DNA of 64,000 bases. Origin: Chlorops oryzae. Lineage: Eukaryota; Arthropoda; Insecta; Diptera; Chloropidae. The DNA is taken from NCBI GenBank assembly GCA_020466095.1, contig CM035807.1:76786004-76850003 (forward strand). The letters run 5' to 3'. Positions within the stretch are counted from its first letter, which is position 1; every line of letters starts with the position of its first letter. The position numbers and the translations under genes are program-made. Below the pieces are notes generated by a model that saw nothing but the letters and a program-made list of their open reading frames with translations, did not search any database and was not told where the DNA came from. Positions 1-29,549 of the stretch are shown one piece after another.

Positions 1-2911
1 GCCTGAACGCAATTTTCCTACTATTTTCATGTTCAAATCAAAAAGAATGGATGTGGATATGTAACGACATTTGGAAAATAATGAAAATGTCGATGAAATT
101 GCTACCCACTCTATTCGTTAACTCTTCGAGTTAGGTTTCTTCATATCGCTTTGAGTTTCATTGATTTACACATGCGCATGTTAAAGACTACAAATCGAAA
201 TGTAAAGTCACTGCTCCTTCTTTGGTATGTACGTATTAGTGTTGCAACGAATACCAGCATTCGCATTCGCGAAGGTTAGCCGATTTTTTGACATTCGCAC
301 AAAGTTGGCGAACATTTTGTGAAAATGATCGGTAGAAAAATCTACTAGACTTAATCAGGATATCTTGAACTTGAACTGATACCCTGCAAGACATGCCTAC
401 CCGAAACACTAATACAGCTGAAAAAAATTTTATAAACACTAATACAAATAAAATAAAAAGTTTAGGGTATGATAAAAAAAATAAAAGTGATACCTCTTTT
501 CAAAGGAATGCCTAAGGCATTTCCGTGAGGCTTTCCATACACCTACCTAAAAGGCTACCTGATATTACTACACCGAAAAAAATCCGTAGGTATTATTGAA
601 GAAATGGGCTGTGTTATTGAAGAAACGGCAGTAAAAATAGAGCTAACTAAAAAGAGCAATCAATATGAATAAAGACGATATTCAATATGAAGAAATTCAA
701 ATCAGGAAAAAAATTTCGCTATATTGAAGAAATATCTTCATATCTACGAAATTATTTTAGTCAAATTTCTTCAAGTATATTACCCTGCTTCGTTATATTG
801 AAAAAACTTCTTCATATCTACGAAAATAATTATTGATATTCAATAAATTTCTTCAATATTACAAAAGATTTTCTTCAATATAAAGAAATTTATTGAAATA
901 CGCAACCCTGCGTTATATTGAAGAAATTTCTTCATATTTATATATTTCAAAATTTCATCATATGTATTAACTGTTGTGAGTCCCGTCTGTCTCACATCTG
1001 CTATTTTTTATAGACAAGAAAATCGTCCAAATATCATACACACAAAACAGTATATTAACTTTCTCATTGCAAGCAATAATGATTTACTAAATAAAGACTC
1101 GCGATAAGAATTAAAAAACAATTTTATGTATATATGATTGTGTCGTTAAAAGGACGAAAATTTTAAAATATTATGAAAGGACTTAAAGAAATTTTTCAAA
1201 ATAATGCAGCATTTTCCCTAAAAATACACTTTAAACCAAAATGTCAAGTCAAAGTAAATTACATCGAAATTAATTTTAATATTATTTTTATTAAGTATTG
1301 CGTTTCTTATAATGCCTCCAAAGATCAATATTATATATAGATATATATTTTCTGTACTATATTTTACAAGTATATTCCAAAATTAAGCATTAAAAAGTTA
1401 GATATTGTGCTGAGTGTCACCGGATCCAGTACGAAATATGAAGCTCACTCATATGCAGAAGCGTCTCCCCGTCAATGTGGCACTTTAAAAAATTTGAGTT
1501 TATTAAAAAAGGAACACTTCGCAAAATATATATGACTTAATACACACCTATCAGATTTTCTGCGATATTGAACGCGACCAATATTTTCTTTCAATTTTCA
1601 AATTAAACACAATTTCTCTGCTTCCATAAAAAACGCGCTTTCACTTCATGGACGAACTTTGCTTATGACGCTGAATCTTCTGCCTTAAGACTCATCAACC
1701 CCAAGAACTTCTTAAAAATATTTACTTTTTCGTGATATTGAAGAAATTCTTCATATTTCAAGAATTACATTAGTCATATTGAAGAAATTTCTTTATTTAT
1801 ACGAAATAAATTCGATATTTTTAATATATAAATTAATTTTAAGACAATTTCTTCGTCATATTGAAAAAATTTCTTCATATTTACGAAAATAATTTCTTTA
1901 TATTCACGAATACGTTTTGTTATATTAACGAAATTTTTTCATATCAACAAACAAATTACGTCATATTGAAGAAATTTCTTCATTTATACGAAAATTCTAA
2001 ATTTTAAAATGTCCTACGAAATCTTTTGTCATATGTAAGAAAATTTCTTCAGTATGAAGAAATCTTTTCGTACCTATGAAGAAATTTTGTTATATTGATT
2101 AAACTATTTAACTCATATTGAAGAATTTTTTTTCGTTCCATTCACAAAATTTCTGCAATATAACAAATATTTTCGTCAGCATGAAGAAAAATCGTTATAT
2201 TGACTAAAATTCGTATTCAAATATTTACAAAAATTTTTATTCAATATTACTGCCGATATTTCTTTCAGTGTACTGATATATACGTGATGTCTAACGAATT
2301 TTGTTGGTAATAGTATTGGGTTTTTCACTCGTGAAACAGTCAGTATGCCTACCATGAAAAAGCAAGACAACTGTATGTCAAAACATATGCGAGTGTTCAT
2401 ATGAAAGAAAAGGATAAATTCTTACACGTACATTTGTTTCAGGTAGTTTTTTCACACTGCCCTTAAGGAGCTAATAGATTCTTTTTCATATTGACTACCA
2501 AAAAGTATAGTTAGCGCTATTAGTTAAATCTCCTGGTAATTAACAGGTAGTGTGTTTGCAGGGTAAGTACTTATTGAAGAAAGTTGAAAGGAAAATTCAG
2601 GAATATTGTTAAAATGCCGTTTAGGACTTCCATCCCGGAATCAAAGTGACTAAGATATTAATGATATTCAATCTTTTGCGCAAACGTTTCAAATTGAAGA
2701 ACGTAATTAATTTCTTTAAAAAAAAGAGCCATTCTTCGAGCAGAAATAATCCTCTCAGTATTAAAAAGTACAAATTATAACAACAAAGAATTACAATTGT
2801 TGGTAAATTTCAATACTAAAGTACAAAAACGCGAAATTGTGCTCCTTCATCAATGAACTAGAAGCATTTCCGAAGAAGAAAAAGAACTCTCGGCTTCCAC
2901 ACTTGTAGGTG
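1..2911. repeat. Segmental duplication, copy 1 (interrupted)
   Basis: Bases 1-570 match 3822-4401 and 2273-2911 match 4402-5040 almost identically. Differences include a short indel near 290 and isolated substitutions. The copy is split by the transposon at 571-2270. Its left end may extend beyond the window. No gene is seen in it. Confidence 0.92.
571..2270. mobile_element. 1.7-kb non-autonomous DNA transposon, TA target duplication
   Basis: Bounded by TA on both sides (569-570, 2271-2272), with imperfect terminal inverted repeats: CACCGAAAAAAAT at the left and CACTGAAAGAAAT (reverse complement) at the right. The arms carry many degenerate copies of a near-palindrome of the form ATATTGAAGAAATTTCTTC. 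No transposase frame is present. TA duplication suits Tc1/mariner, whereas CACTG ends recall CACTA-type elements, so the superfamily is open. Confidence 0.85.
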
Positions 2912-3821
2912 AGCTAAGCATTCTAACCGATTTCTCCAGAATCTACAATACAGTTAAGATTCATCATTCCTAAACCGTGAATGTTTCGCTTACGACTTCA
3001 TAGAAATACCACTGGGTGCTTACGCTCTCGTTTCTTGCAGCTTGCTTTCGTGGCCGGAACCAGTGCTGTCGGAAGTACTACAATCGTTGTATTTTATTAC
3101 AATTTCATCATCCGAACTACTTTACTACTAAAATCAAATATACTAGATTTTTGAAAAGTTTAACTCATATAGTAGTAAAATCAAGTACACATCGTCTAAA
3201 AATTCTTTTTAAAATTTACAAAGCTGCACTAGCACCATTCATATTCTGTCTAAGAAATAGTTTTAAAGAGAAGTGCTTATGTTATTATAAGAAATAAAGC
3301 TTTTTTTTTGTTATAAATGAATTTTATGTTGAAGAAAAAAATTCAACATCGTTAAAAAATTATATTTACCATCCATTTTATTTGATTTCATACAAGTTCT
3401 TACTACAAAATGTGTCAAAATATTACTAAAAACAACAAGTTATAAAACTAAACTAAAATGGAAACGACTGGGCCGGATGGTTCATATACATATGTACCAC
3501 ATAAAGTTTAAACCTCTAAACGGTTGGTACACATATTGTATCGGGTCGAAAGGGATAAGCCACATGAGTAACGTATGAGTAACGTTTATTAAAAATGAAT
3601 ACTCATACGTTGCTAGGTTATATTTAAGTAAATAATTAAAATAATCCTCCTACAGCGATTAAAAAAAACTGATAATTAACGGTCTTTATATTTCCAATTT
3701 TTAATTTAAAATTTAAATCATAAACTTGAGCCAATTTTAGTTCATATCGATTACTAACGTTGGGTGAATGGATTTCTAAGCCTCTACTCCGACCTCATTG
3801 TTTGTTGTTCTCATTCTACTA
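2912..3821. other. AT-rich spacer between duplicated blocks
   Basis: Unique sequence between the copies, with short open frames of no coding character. A TGAGTAACGTATGAGTAACG direct repeat lies at about 3565. No gene or element recognised. Confidence 0.5.
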
Positions 3822-5040
3822 GCCTGAACGCAATTTTCCTACTATTTTCATGTTCAAATCAAAAAGAATGGATGTGGATATGTAACGACATTTGGAAAAT
3901 AATGAAAATGTCGATGAAATTGCTACCCACTCTATTCGTTAACTCTTCGAGTTAGGTTTCTTCATATCGCTTTGAGTTTCATTGATTTACACATGCGCAT
4001 GTTAAAGACTACAAATCGAAATGTAAAGTCACTGCTCCTTCTTTGGTATGTACGTATTAGTGTTGCAACGAATACCAGCATTCGCATTCGCGAAGGTTAG
4101 CCGATTTTTTGACATTCGCACTCGTATTCACAAAAGTTGGCGAACATTTTGTGAAAATGATCGGTAGAAAAATCTACTAGACTTAATCAGGATATCTTGA
4201 ACTTGAACTGATACCCTGCAAGACATGCCTACCCGAAACACTAATACAGTGAAAAAAATTTTATAAACACTAATACAAATAAAATAAAAAGTTTAGGGTA
4301 TGATAAAAAAAATAAAAGTGATACCTCTTTTCAAAGGAATGCCTAAGGCATTTCCGTGAGGCTTTCCATACACCTACCTAAAAGGCTACCTGATATTACT
4401 ACTGATATATACGTGATGTCTAACGAATTTTGTTGGTAATAGTATTGGGTTTTTCACTCGTGAAACAGTCAGTATGCCTACCATGAAAAAGCAAGACAAC
4501 TGTATGTCAAAACATATGCGAGTGTTCATATGAAAGAAAAGGATAAATTCTTACACGTACATTTGTTTCAGGTAGTTTTTTCACACTGCCCTTAAGGAGC
4601 TAATAGATTCTTTTTCATATTGACTACCAAAAAGTATAGTTAGCGCTATTAGTTAAATCTCCTGGTAATTAACAGGTAGTGTGTTTGCAGGGTAAGTACT
4701 TATTGAAGAAAGTTGAAAGGAAAATTCAGGAATATTGTTAAAATGCCGTTTAGGGCTTCCATCCCGGAATCAAAGTGACTAAGATATTAATGATATTCAA
4801 TCTTTTGCGCAAACGTTTCAAATTGAAGAACGTAATTAATTTCTTTAAAAAAAAGAGCCATTCTTCGAGCAGAAATAATCCTCTCAGTATTAAAAAGTAC
4901 AAATTATAACAACAAAGAATTACAATTGTTGGTAAATTTCAATACTAAAGTACAAAAACGCGAAATTGTGCTCCTTCATCAATGAACTAGAAGCATTTCC
5001 GAAGAAGAAAAAGAACTCTCGGCTTCCACACTTGTAGGTG
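3822..5040. repeat. Segmental duplication, copy 2 (uninterrupted)
   Basis: Same orientation as copy 1, offset 3821 bp on the left arm. At 4400-4401 a single TA stands where copy 1 carries the 1.7 kb element, so this is the pre-insertion site. Homology stops at 5040/2911, after which the sequences are unrelated. Confidence 0.92.
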
Positions 5041-6159
5041 GTACTCCAACAATATAATGTCTTTCACCACTGAGTAGCAATTCAAAAGCAATGTCTAAGA
5101 CCGGCTGTAAGGTGAAAACTCCATATTCGCAATCGCGTTTGCATTCGCGAATGCTAAAAATTGACATTCGTTGCAGCACCAGCATGCATTAATGCATGCA
5201 TACATTGTATGTAAATACATAGCTACGGCTTTTAACCTTTGGCATTTAAAGACGCTAAGAACCATAAATTGCAATTGCACTCTATGAAGAGCGAGAAGAA
5301 TAGCGCAACAGGCAATCGGGGAATATCAAAAGTCAGAGCGTAATCGCCATTGTTAAGAAATTTTACTCGAAAATTGCCTTGCCATAGTAATTTTTCATCA
5401 TTCCAGTGTACAATTTACACAATAGAATCTTCTGATAAAGGGCACACGCGCAATACTCTCCACTCGAGAACTTGCATACTTCAATTTATCATGTCACTGC
5501 GAGCAAATAGAAAAGTCAAGATATTGTGTTCGAAACTAGTTCATCGAGTCTATGCGGAAGACCGCTTGAAGCAAGGACACACATTAGGAAGGTCAAACGG
5601 ATGTTTACTCTTCATTTGATGTTTATTATCGAAAGCTAGCAACAATAACAACAAAAACGCATGCAGCATATTAAAATTTTACATTCTATTTATTGAGCAA
5701 ATTGATTATTCTCTTGCCTTTTTGCATTATTTTTCCTTCCTTTTGCTTTCGCCATTGCGATCGTTCATTTGTGCACTTTTTGTAACCACTTATATTTCAA
5801 TTTTAATTCCTTTCCATTTTCGCTTTCTCTCTATCCCTCTCTATCCTTCATATTTTTATATTTACAATAGCTCAAGTGCCAAATGCTTATCAACAATGAA
5901 ATGCATGTTGTCAACATGGTCGGCAACAACAGCAAAAATTGCAACGACAAAGACATCACCAACAACAACAACAACAACAACAAAGAGGAACCAGAACAGG
6001 GTACATTGCGGTGCAACATGCCATTTAAAAAAACAGCAGCAGCAAGAACAACAAGAACGTATAAAATGTCAAAATGCAAAAGTTAGAAGCAATATAAGCA
6101 TCAGATCCCAAAGCGCCCCGTTGATTCTTACAACTCAAAAGCATGCCACTTACCGCGCA
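5041..6159 (+). other. Upstream and 5' leader region of the GPCR gene
   Basis: No coding exon recognised. From about 5640 the sequence has CAA/ACA runs (5960-5985, 6030-6055) like fly 5' leaders. It contains in-frame ATGs at 5896 and 5908 and an overlapping short uORF from 5883. No TATA or initiator could be assigned confidently. Confidence 0.4.
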
Positions 6160-23568
<17,409 letters not shown>

Positions 23569-23927
23569 GAGAGTTTGATTTTAGTCCTTGATTTAGTGAC
23601 AATTGGAATGTGATTTCTTCGGACATATTAAGAGACCTTAAAAAAGTAGTTTTATTAGAAACATTTAGGTATATATTTGTTGTTATGTTTCATTATCGGA
23701 TTGAAATGTTTAAACAATAGAGAGAGGCTCGCTTTAGGTTAAAGTAACTGAGTGATTTAAAAAAAAATAATTTATAATTAAACTATGAAGGGTTTTGCTT
23801 AACAATTTTTTTTTTATAATTAAAGGAAAATGGTTTTAGTTATAGCTTCTATTTACTTTCAGCTTTTCTAAGAGTGTGTCACGTCCGTATTGAAAAATCC
23901 GAAACTCAAGCATTTTTTTTTTTTTTT

Positions 23928-23933
23928 AATAAA
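23928..23933 (+). other. Poly(A) signal candidate for the GPCR gene
   Basis: AATAAA after a T run, 360 bases beyond the TAA at 23568; further copies lie at 24006 and 24015. No canonical hexamer was noticed between the TGA and TAA stops, so the extension would be inside the same transcript. Confidence 0.35.
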
Positions 23934-24622
23934 AAAGGATTTCATTTGGAGCAAGCTTTTTATGAACAATTTTTTTGTCAATTATTCCCAAAGGCCTTAT
24001 TCAAAAATAAAAACAATAAAAGTTGATGATGATTCAAAATCCGTGATTAGAACAAAAAAAAAAAAAAAATATTGAGCAATTTTTTCACTTCGTTGCCAGA
24101 AAAGAAATTCCTAATTTATTTGTCTTTTAATAATTAAATGAAATTAAGAAACGCAAACGAAATTCTCGTAGGTATTAAAAAGAATGTAATGAAAGGGTAG
24201 TTAATTGTTAATTCCATAGAGGCATAGCAATCTTTAGAAATTCATATCACAACAGTATATCCATTAACCATTAAGAATTCATATTCATAAATACACTATC
24301 GTTGTCACTCTTAAGATATCAATGCACTTCTTTGTACTTTTTATTCAATGTGCATTTTTTAAATGTCTTACAATACCGAATTTCAAAAGAATCAACAATT
24401 TAAAGTATTAAAATAAGATAAACTGTTTCACACAACTTACACACACCAATCACTGTTGGGCGGTTTCATGACAAAACATTGCGCTAATATATGTAACAAG
24501 CAATGATTTCACGATTTCGCGTTGCATATTCAATGCGTTAGGGAAACGCTTTGACGCAATAGTTTCTTTTTTGCTTTTTTTTTTTTGTTATTGTCCGACA
24601 TGAGATTTGAGAGATGAGAGAA

Positions 24623-24867
24623 CCCATCGGCCAAAACGCTGCCTACAAAAGCAATGAACCGTAACACATTTTGTAGGGCGTAGGCGGTAATGCATACAAC
24701 CTATTATATCATCCTAGTATACTTTTGTTCGAGCGTGGCCGTTTTATAGAATGAAAGCCCATCAAGCAAGCTATTGGTGGCAATCTCGTATACTTTGTAA
24801 CTATTAATATTCAGGTCGCTTACAGTCTCGAATACTTTGCAGGCGGAGGGCACTGTTGGCCGCTGGG
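24623..24867. mobile_element. CGGCCAA-family MITE, copy 2
   Basis: Ends CCCATCGGCCAAAACGCTG and (inverted) CCCAGCGGCCAACAGTGCC; interior homologous to copy 1 with an internal partial repeat of CTCGTATACTTTG. Lies downstream of the GPCR 3' UTR. Confidence 0.7.
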
Positions 24868-26197
24868 AGCATGAAATATTTGAATAGAGAATGTTTTTCT
24901 TGATAGTTTTAATTTTAAAATTCAGTTAATAATTGATTACATTTGATATTATTTTTAGAAATAACTAGAAACACAGGCCATCAGACTGAAACCATGAAGG
25001 TGGAAAGACAGTACAGGAAAATAAAACTCACATGCGTAAGAATGAGTAAGAAGCCTTACATCCTATGTACCGGGTAAAAAAAAAAATAGGATAACGATAG
25101 GTCAGATTTTCATCAATAACAAGCTTCGGTAAGCTTCCGAACACTGCTGATTTTTCTAAATCTATCCAAGCTTCGATCTTTAACCGTACAGTGTTGGCTT
25201 TTCTAGATATTTACGTTTAAATTATGTTCAAATATATGTGTAACTACCGCCATAGGTTTTTATTTTTAATTTTATGAGTTGCACTTTTCCGATTCTGTTT
25301 GGCTTTTCTTTTATGATTTTTTTTTTTTTTAACTTAAACATAAAATACAATAAGAAGTATACAAGCTGTTATCAGAGAAATCAAACTTCAATACAAATTG
25401 TGGACAATTAAGATTTGAAACATGACGTTAACAGTAGAAAAACTTTTGGAAAATATTAAATATACAAATGAAAAAAATTCAAAAAATAGACATTAAGCAA
25501 ATGAAAGTAGTGTAATACGTTGCCGAACATAAATTATCAACGGAAAGAGGACATGAATGTACCAAAAAAAAATTTGACAGCTACTCAATCTATCCGAGAC
25601 AAAGGCTCCAATGCCATTTCATTCTCTATTGATGATGAAATCAACATTTTTCTTCTGATTAAAGAGCATTGCTCGAATAGATTCTTTTGGGTAAATTGAA
25701 CATGCCTCGCCAAAGTAATTAAAATAACATATACTCTTGATGTTTTTTAAATAAAAAAAAAAAAAAAAATGGTGACTGAACGTTTTAAGTGTTTATGCTA
25801 ATATGAAATAGATGTTATACGATTCGAGATTCAAGAAAAGCTTCGAAATATTTACATTTCTCACCGAAATTCGACATTGTTCAATTATGTCTGTATGCTT
25901 AAAGCTACCACCTATCGATCCGAAAAATTCTATGTTAAGTGTTTAGATGGTTAGGGTTATCAGTGTCAGAAATAAATAAAAATTATGAATTGGAATTACC
26001 ATTCAATATGCAAATGTGTTTTACTCTTACATTGGCTGCCTCTCTATTTTTCATTTCTTTTTCAGATATACTAAATCATAGAAAGCTTCGCAAAGTGTCA
26101 TTATTTTTCTAAATGGATTTTTGTCAATTTAAATTTAAAAAAAAAATAAGAGAATCTAGTTTTATCGAAAACTATATCTCTATTAAAATTCTCAGTG

Positions 26198-26721
26198 ATG
26201 AGTGAGCAAAATGATGAAACATTCGAAAAGCACAAAAGGATTATCGGTGCTTTGAGGATAACATTGAGAAGACCTGAAGGTAAACGCGCTGACTCATGGT
26301 GACTTTAAAATAAGTTTTTTTTTTTATTTTTATAGATCGTCAGTCTTTAGATTCCATACTCCAACATTGCCAAAAGTTATATGATTACAATTGCTCGGCA
26401 GCGCAAACGCACATAAATTCATTCTTGGAATACTTCGTTAAGCTTCTGGAACGGAATTGTGAAACACAACCTCTGGAAGTGTATAAGAAATGGGTAAACG
26501 TAAAAATTTATTATTTGGATATAAAGAAATACACATTTTGCCCATAGTATGAAGGAATTGGTTTGGACAATGAGGAGGCCAGGGAGCAATGTGGTTGGAT
26601 AGAGAAAGACAAAAGCTACTTTTGTATGATCAAGAATAACGACGGCGGCATATTAATTTATGAAGCCGTAGCATCAGACCAGCGGGCTGGATGGGATATT
26701 GGAGGTCTCTCGAAATTATAA
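26198..26721 (+). CDS. Unrecognised three-exon protein, 137 aa
   Basis: Exons 26198-26279, 26336-26493 and 26548-26721, with short introns (56 and 54 bp), GT-AG borders and consistent phase. The protein starts MSEQNDETFEKHKRIIGALR and contains HCQKLYDYNCSAAQTHINSF, LLERNCETQPLEVYKKW and the C-terminal block EEAREQCGWIEKDKSYFCMI, ending GGLSKL. There is no signal peptide or membrane segment. It is probably soluble, with five Cys and a helical middle. I do not recognise the family. Compact introns, clean splice sites and three joined open exons make a real gene likely. Confidence 0.65.
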
Positions 26722-26879
26722 ATATCAAATATCATTTGGAACAATTACTAATGGATTAGAGTGACATTTTGATTAATTTATTGAAACAAATTTTTATTGG
26801 ACGGAATAAGTTTCTTCATAAAATTCTTAACCCAAAATTATTGTTAAAAATTTGTAGACGTTAATATAATAGGAATATT

Positions 26880-27200
26880 CACAAAGGCGTCGGAAAATAG
26901 TAAAGTCGGAAAATTGGAAAATTTTATCTGCTTAAAAAGTTGTGTAAGATACAAAAAAGTTTAAAAATTTTTTAAGAAGTCGCAATTTTCCGATTTTCCG
27001 ACTTTCCAACGTATTTAACACGCATTTTTGAATACCCCTAAAATATAAGCGTATTCCCTTAAAAGTGAAAAGATCGAAAAAGTGGAAAAGTGTAAAAATG
27101 TTCATATAAAACTTCATTCATTAATTCTTTAGCCTTGTTGATTTACGAGTTTTCGAGGTTTTCCGGCAAATACACGTTTAAGGGAATACCCATAACATAA
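26880..27200. repeat. Palindromic AT-rich repeat downstream of the 26198 gene
   Basis: AAAGTCGGAAAATTGGAAAA around 26900 faces TTTTCCGACTTTCC around 27000, and GTATTCCCTTAAA near 27055 faces TTTAAGGGAATAC near 27180. Possibly a foldback MITE; ends not resolved. Confidence 0.4.
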
Positions 27201-27260
27201 ACTAACTTCTTAGTCGGAATGTCTGTGCTACAATATCGATTTCCGAACGTATTAAATATC

Positions 27261-28996
27261 TCAACTGCTTACAATCCAGGATGAGAGCGATAAGAAGCAC
27301 ATGCTGAATATTGTCCAGAGAATTCTACGCACGTTGAGCGTGTCACCGCTATTGCAACTGTCGCTTGAACAATAACATTCCTCCCAGTAAACGCCATTTT
27401 CGTAGACGCCCCAGTTACACACGCCCGTAACACCAGTGTCGGCCACTGAGGCACATCGTCTGATAACTTGGCGCCAACGCCCATCCCCTATGTAGAGGAT
27501 TTTCAAAATATTTCAATAATTATTAAAAACTGCGCGAGACATTTCTTTGAGGATTATCGTGCAATATTGAAGTACAATAGATTCACTCACATATGAATCC
27601 ACGCGGGCCTTGCTGTATCATTTTCATGCAGAAAGATCCGGGCATGTGTGACTCGTCACTATTGCACTCGATGGGAATGTGCTCGGTCTTGTTGAATCTC
27701 TTGTAGGCGCCACAACTATCTTGTCCTTTTGGGTCCTGGTCCGATGAGCATTGATAGCAACGTATGGCAAGCGAACCTTTTGTAATAGTTTAATACAATT
27801 TTAAAATATTTTCACAAATAGTTGGAAATATGTCAATATCGCACACATCGCTTCAATAGTGTTCACAGGTAATCGCACACTCATAGTTTCGTTTTTATAC
27901 CCGACACACTCTGTGTCGAGGGTATATTGCGTTTGTGTGGTTGTGTGTAACACCCAGAACCAGTCGAGATAGACCATACAAAATGTATATAGAAATGATC
28001 AGCGTCACCAGGAGATTCGATTTAGACATGTCCGTCCGTCTGTCTGTCTGTCTGTCCTGTCTGTCTGTCTGTCTGTCTGTTTGTATACAGTTATCTTATC
28101 GAAGGAGTTGAGCTATCTTGACAAAATTTGGTATGCGTGCTCACGGGGACATGAGTAAGAACAAGTTCGAGAATGGACCCGATCGGACCATTTTTAGGGG
28201 TACCTCTAGTACTAGGGTCTGTTACGAAAATCACAAAAACTGCTCTAAACTCGAAGTTTTTCAACATATTTTGATGAAATTTGATATTTGAACATGTTTC
28301 AAGGCAAGTAATACGATTTCCAAAAATTTTAAAAGTGGGCGTGGCAGAAGGGCGGTTTTCGAAAATTGTCCCCTACACCCGAACTTCAAGTGGGACTTGA
28401 ACGAAAGTTGGCACTTATGCTTCTTTTGTAGCCATAAACATTCTCCCAAAAAATTTCCTAGATCGGTCCATTATTAAGGGTACCTCCAGTACTAGGGTCT
28501 ATCACAAAAATCAAAACTGCCTCAAAATCGGACTTTTTCCAAATATTTCAATGAAACTTAGGATTTGAGGGTATATCTAAGCCTCCGATTAGAATTCCAA
28601 TAAATTGGAAAAGTGGGCGTGGCAGGGGGCAGTTTTCATAAAGAAATATAACAAAAGTCGGTGTATTGGGCCCCCATATGGCCTTAAACACCTCTTGATA
28701 TTAAAAATTATTTGAACACGTGTGTCTGTGTCGGGTATTCTATTGTCAGGCTCGCCTGACTATAACACCCTTACTTGTTTTTATTGAAAATCAAGACAAT
28801 TATATGTCAGTATTCAAATCAACTTTTGAGTTGTGACACTCTTGAACTACATGTGCCATAAGACTTCTATGTTTGTTGACTAATTACTAATTACTTAGCC
28901 ACACCTTAAAACCGTTTATTAAGATATTGGCTTACCTGATATGCTTACAATCAGCAACAAGAATATTGTGCAACCGCGCTTGTGCATTTTGTGCAT
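27261..28996 (-). CDS. Ly6/uPAR-domain GPI-anchored protein A
   Basis: Three exons on the minus strand: 28996-28936, 27776-27591, 27487-27261. Signal peptide (CTIFLLLIVSISG), then a Ly6 fold beginning IRCYQCSSDQDPKGQDSC, with later CNSDESHMPGSFCMK, CASVADTGVTGVCNWG and the closing CYCSSDSCNSG. A hydrophobic C-terminus (ILWTIFSMCFLSLSSWIVSS) predicts GPI anchoring. About 154 aa from the ATG at 28987, 157 aa from the in-frame ATG at 28996. The fly family includes quiver/sleepless, boudin, crooked, coiled and others, which traffic or modulate channels and junction proteins. Intron 1 hosts a complete Helentron (27892-28777). The exact orthologue is not assigned. Confidence 0.85.
27892..28777 (+). 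mobile_element. Helentron, full-length copy C (in Ly6 gene A intron 1)
   Basis: Starts TTTTTATACCCGACACACTC with hairpin ACCCGACACACTCTGTGTCG, has (GTCT)n at 28022-28082, and ends with hairpin GTCAGGCTCGCCTGAC then ACACCCTTACTTG. It sits between T residues without clear target duplication, as Helentrons do. Contains no long frame. Confidence 0.85.
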
Positions 28997-29084
28997 TTAG
29001 TTGTTTCTTAAGTTTAATATATTAACATAAAACTTAAATTAAATTAAAATCGAGATTCGAAGGCACTTGATGTTTTGTTTTGAT

Positions 29085-29549
29085 TAGAGCTGTAACAATT
29101 CGTTACTGAGTAGCAGGTGTGCCATATAGTACCGAGTAACGAAACGTTACTCACGAAAACATTTCGATACTCGTACTTTTCGTACTGTGCGACTCTTCAC
29201 CTGAGGCGGCGTCACGAAAAGGGAAAATCAGTTGTAGTCAACGTGGTCGCGTAATTTGGTTTCAAGTCTAAACGCAATATTTGAGTTCAAAATGTGGAAA
29301 AGTGAAACAATGCACTTTAAGCAGCTTGATATGTCATGCATACGTACGGTTTCTGTGCATTACGAATTCAGCGACGCTGTGACGTTATGCTGTGCACGCA
29401 CGCAAGCGATGAGTTTTTCTAAAATAACATAACTCGTTATTAAATATCAGAAATAACTGGAAGCGATACGATAGTAACAGTAACGAGTACTAATTCTTAA
29501 AGTATCGAATTCAACGGTTACTGTTTCTTTCGTTATTTGTACACCTCTA
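29085..29549. mobile_element. hAT-like MITE with TAGAG ends
   Basis: Left end TAGAGCTGTAACAATTCGTT, right end inverted TAGAGGTGTACAAATAACG. The 14-mer TGTTTTGTTTTGAT directly abuts the left end and lies one base beyond the right end. Located upstream of Ly6 gene A. Confidence 0.65.

Larger units (their letters stand above)
23569..26197. other. GPCR 3' UTR and intergenic region
   Basis: AT-rich, with poly(A)-signal candidates (23928, 24006, 24015), the MITE at 24623 and A/T tracts (24057, 25322, 25755). No exon was recognised. The promoter of the 26198 gene should be at its right edge. Confidence 0.45.

Noticed and set aside
5722..6159. In-frame extension upstream of the GPCR start
   Set aside because: Low-complexity Thr/Gln sequence from CAA runs; it would place the signal peptide more than 100 residues into the protein.
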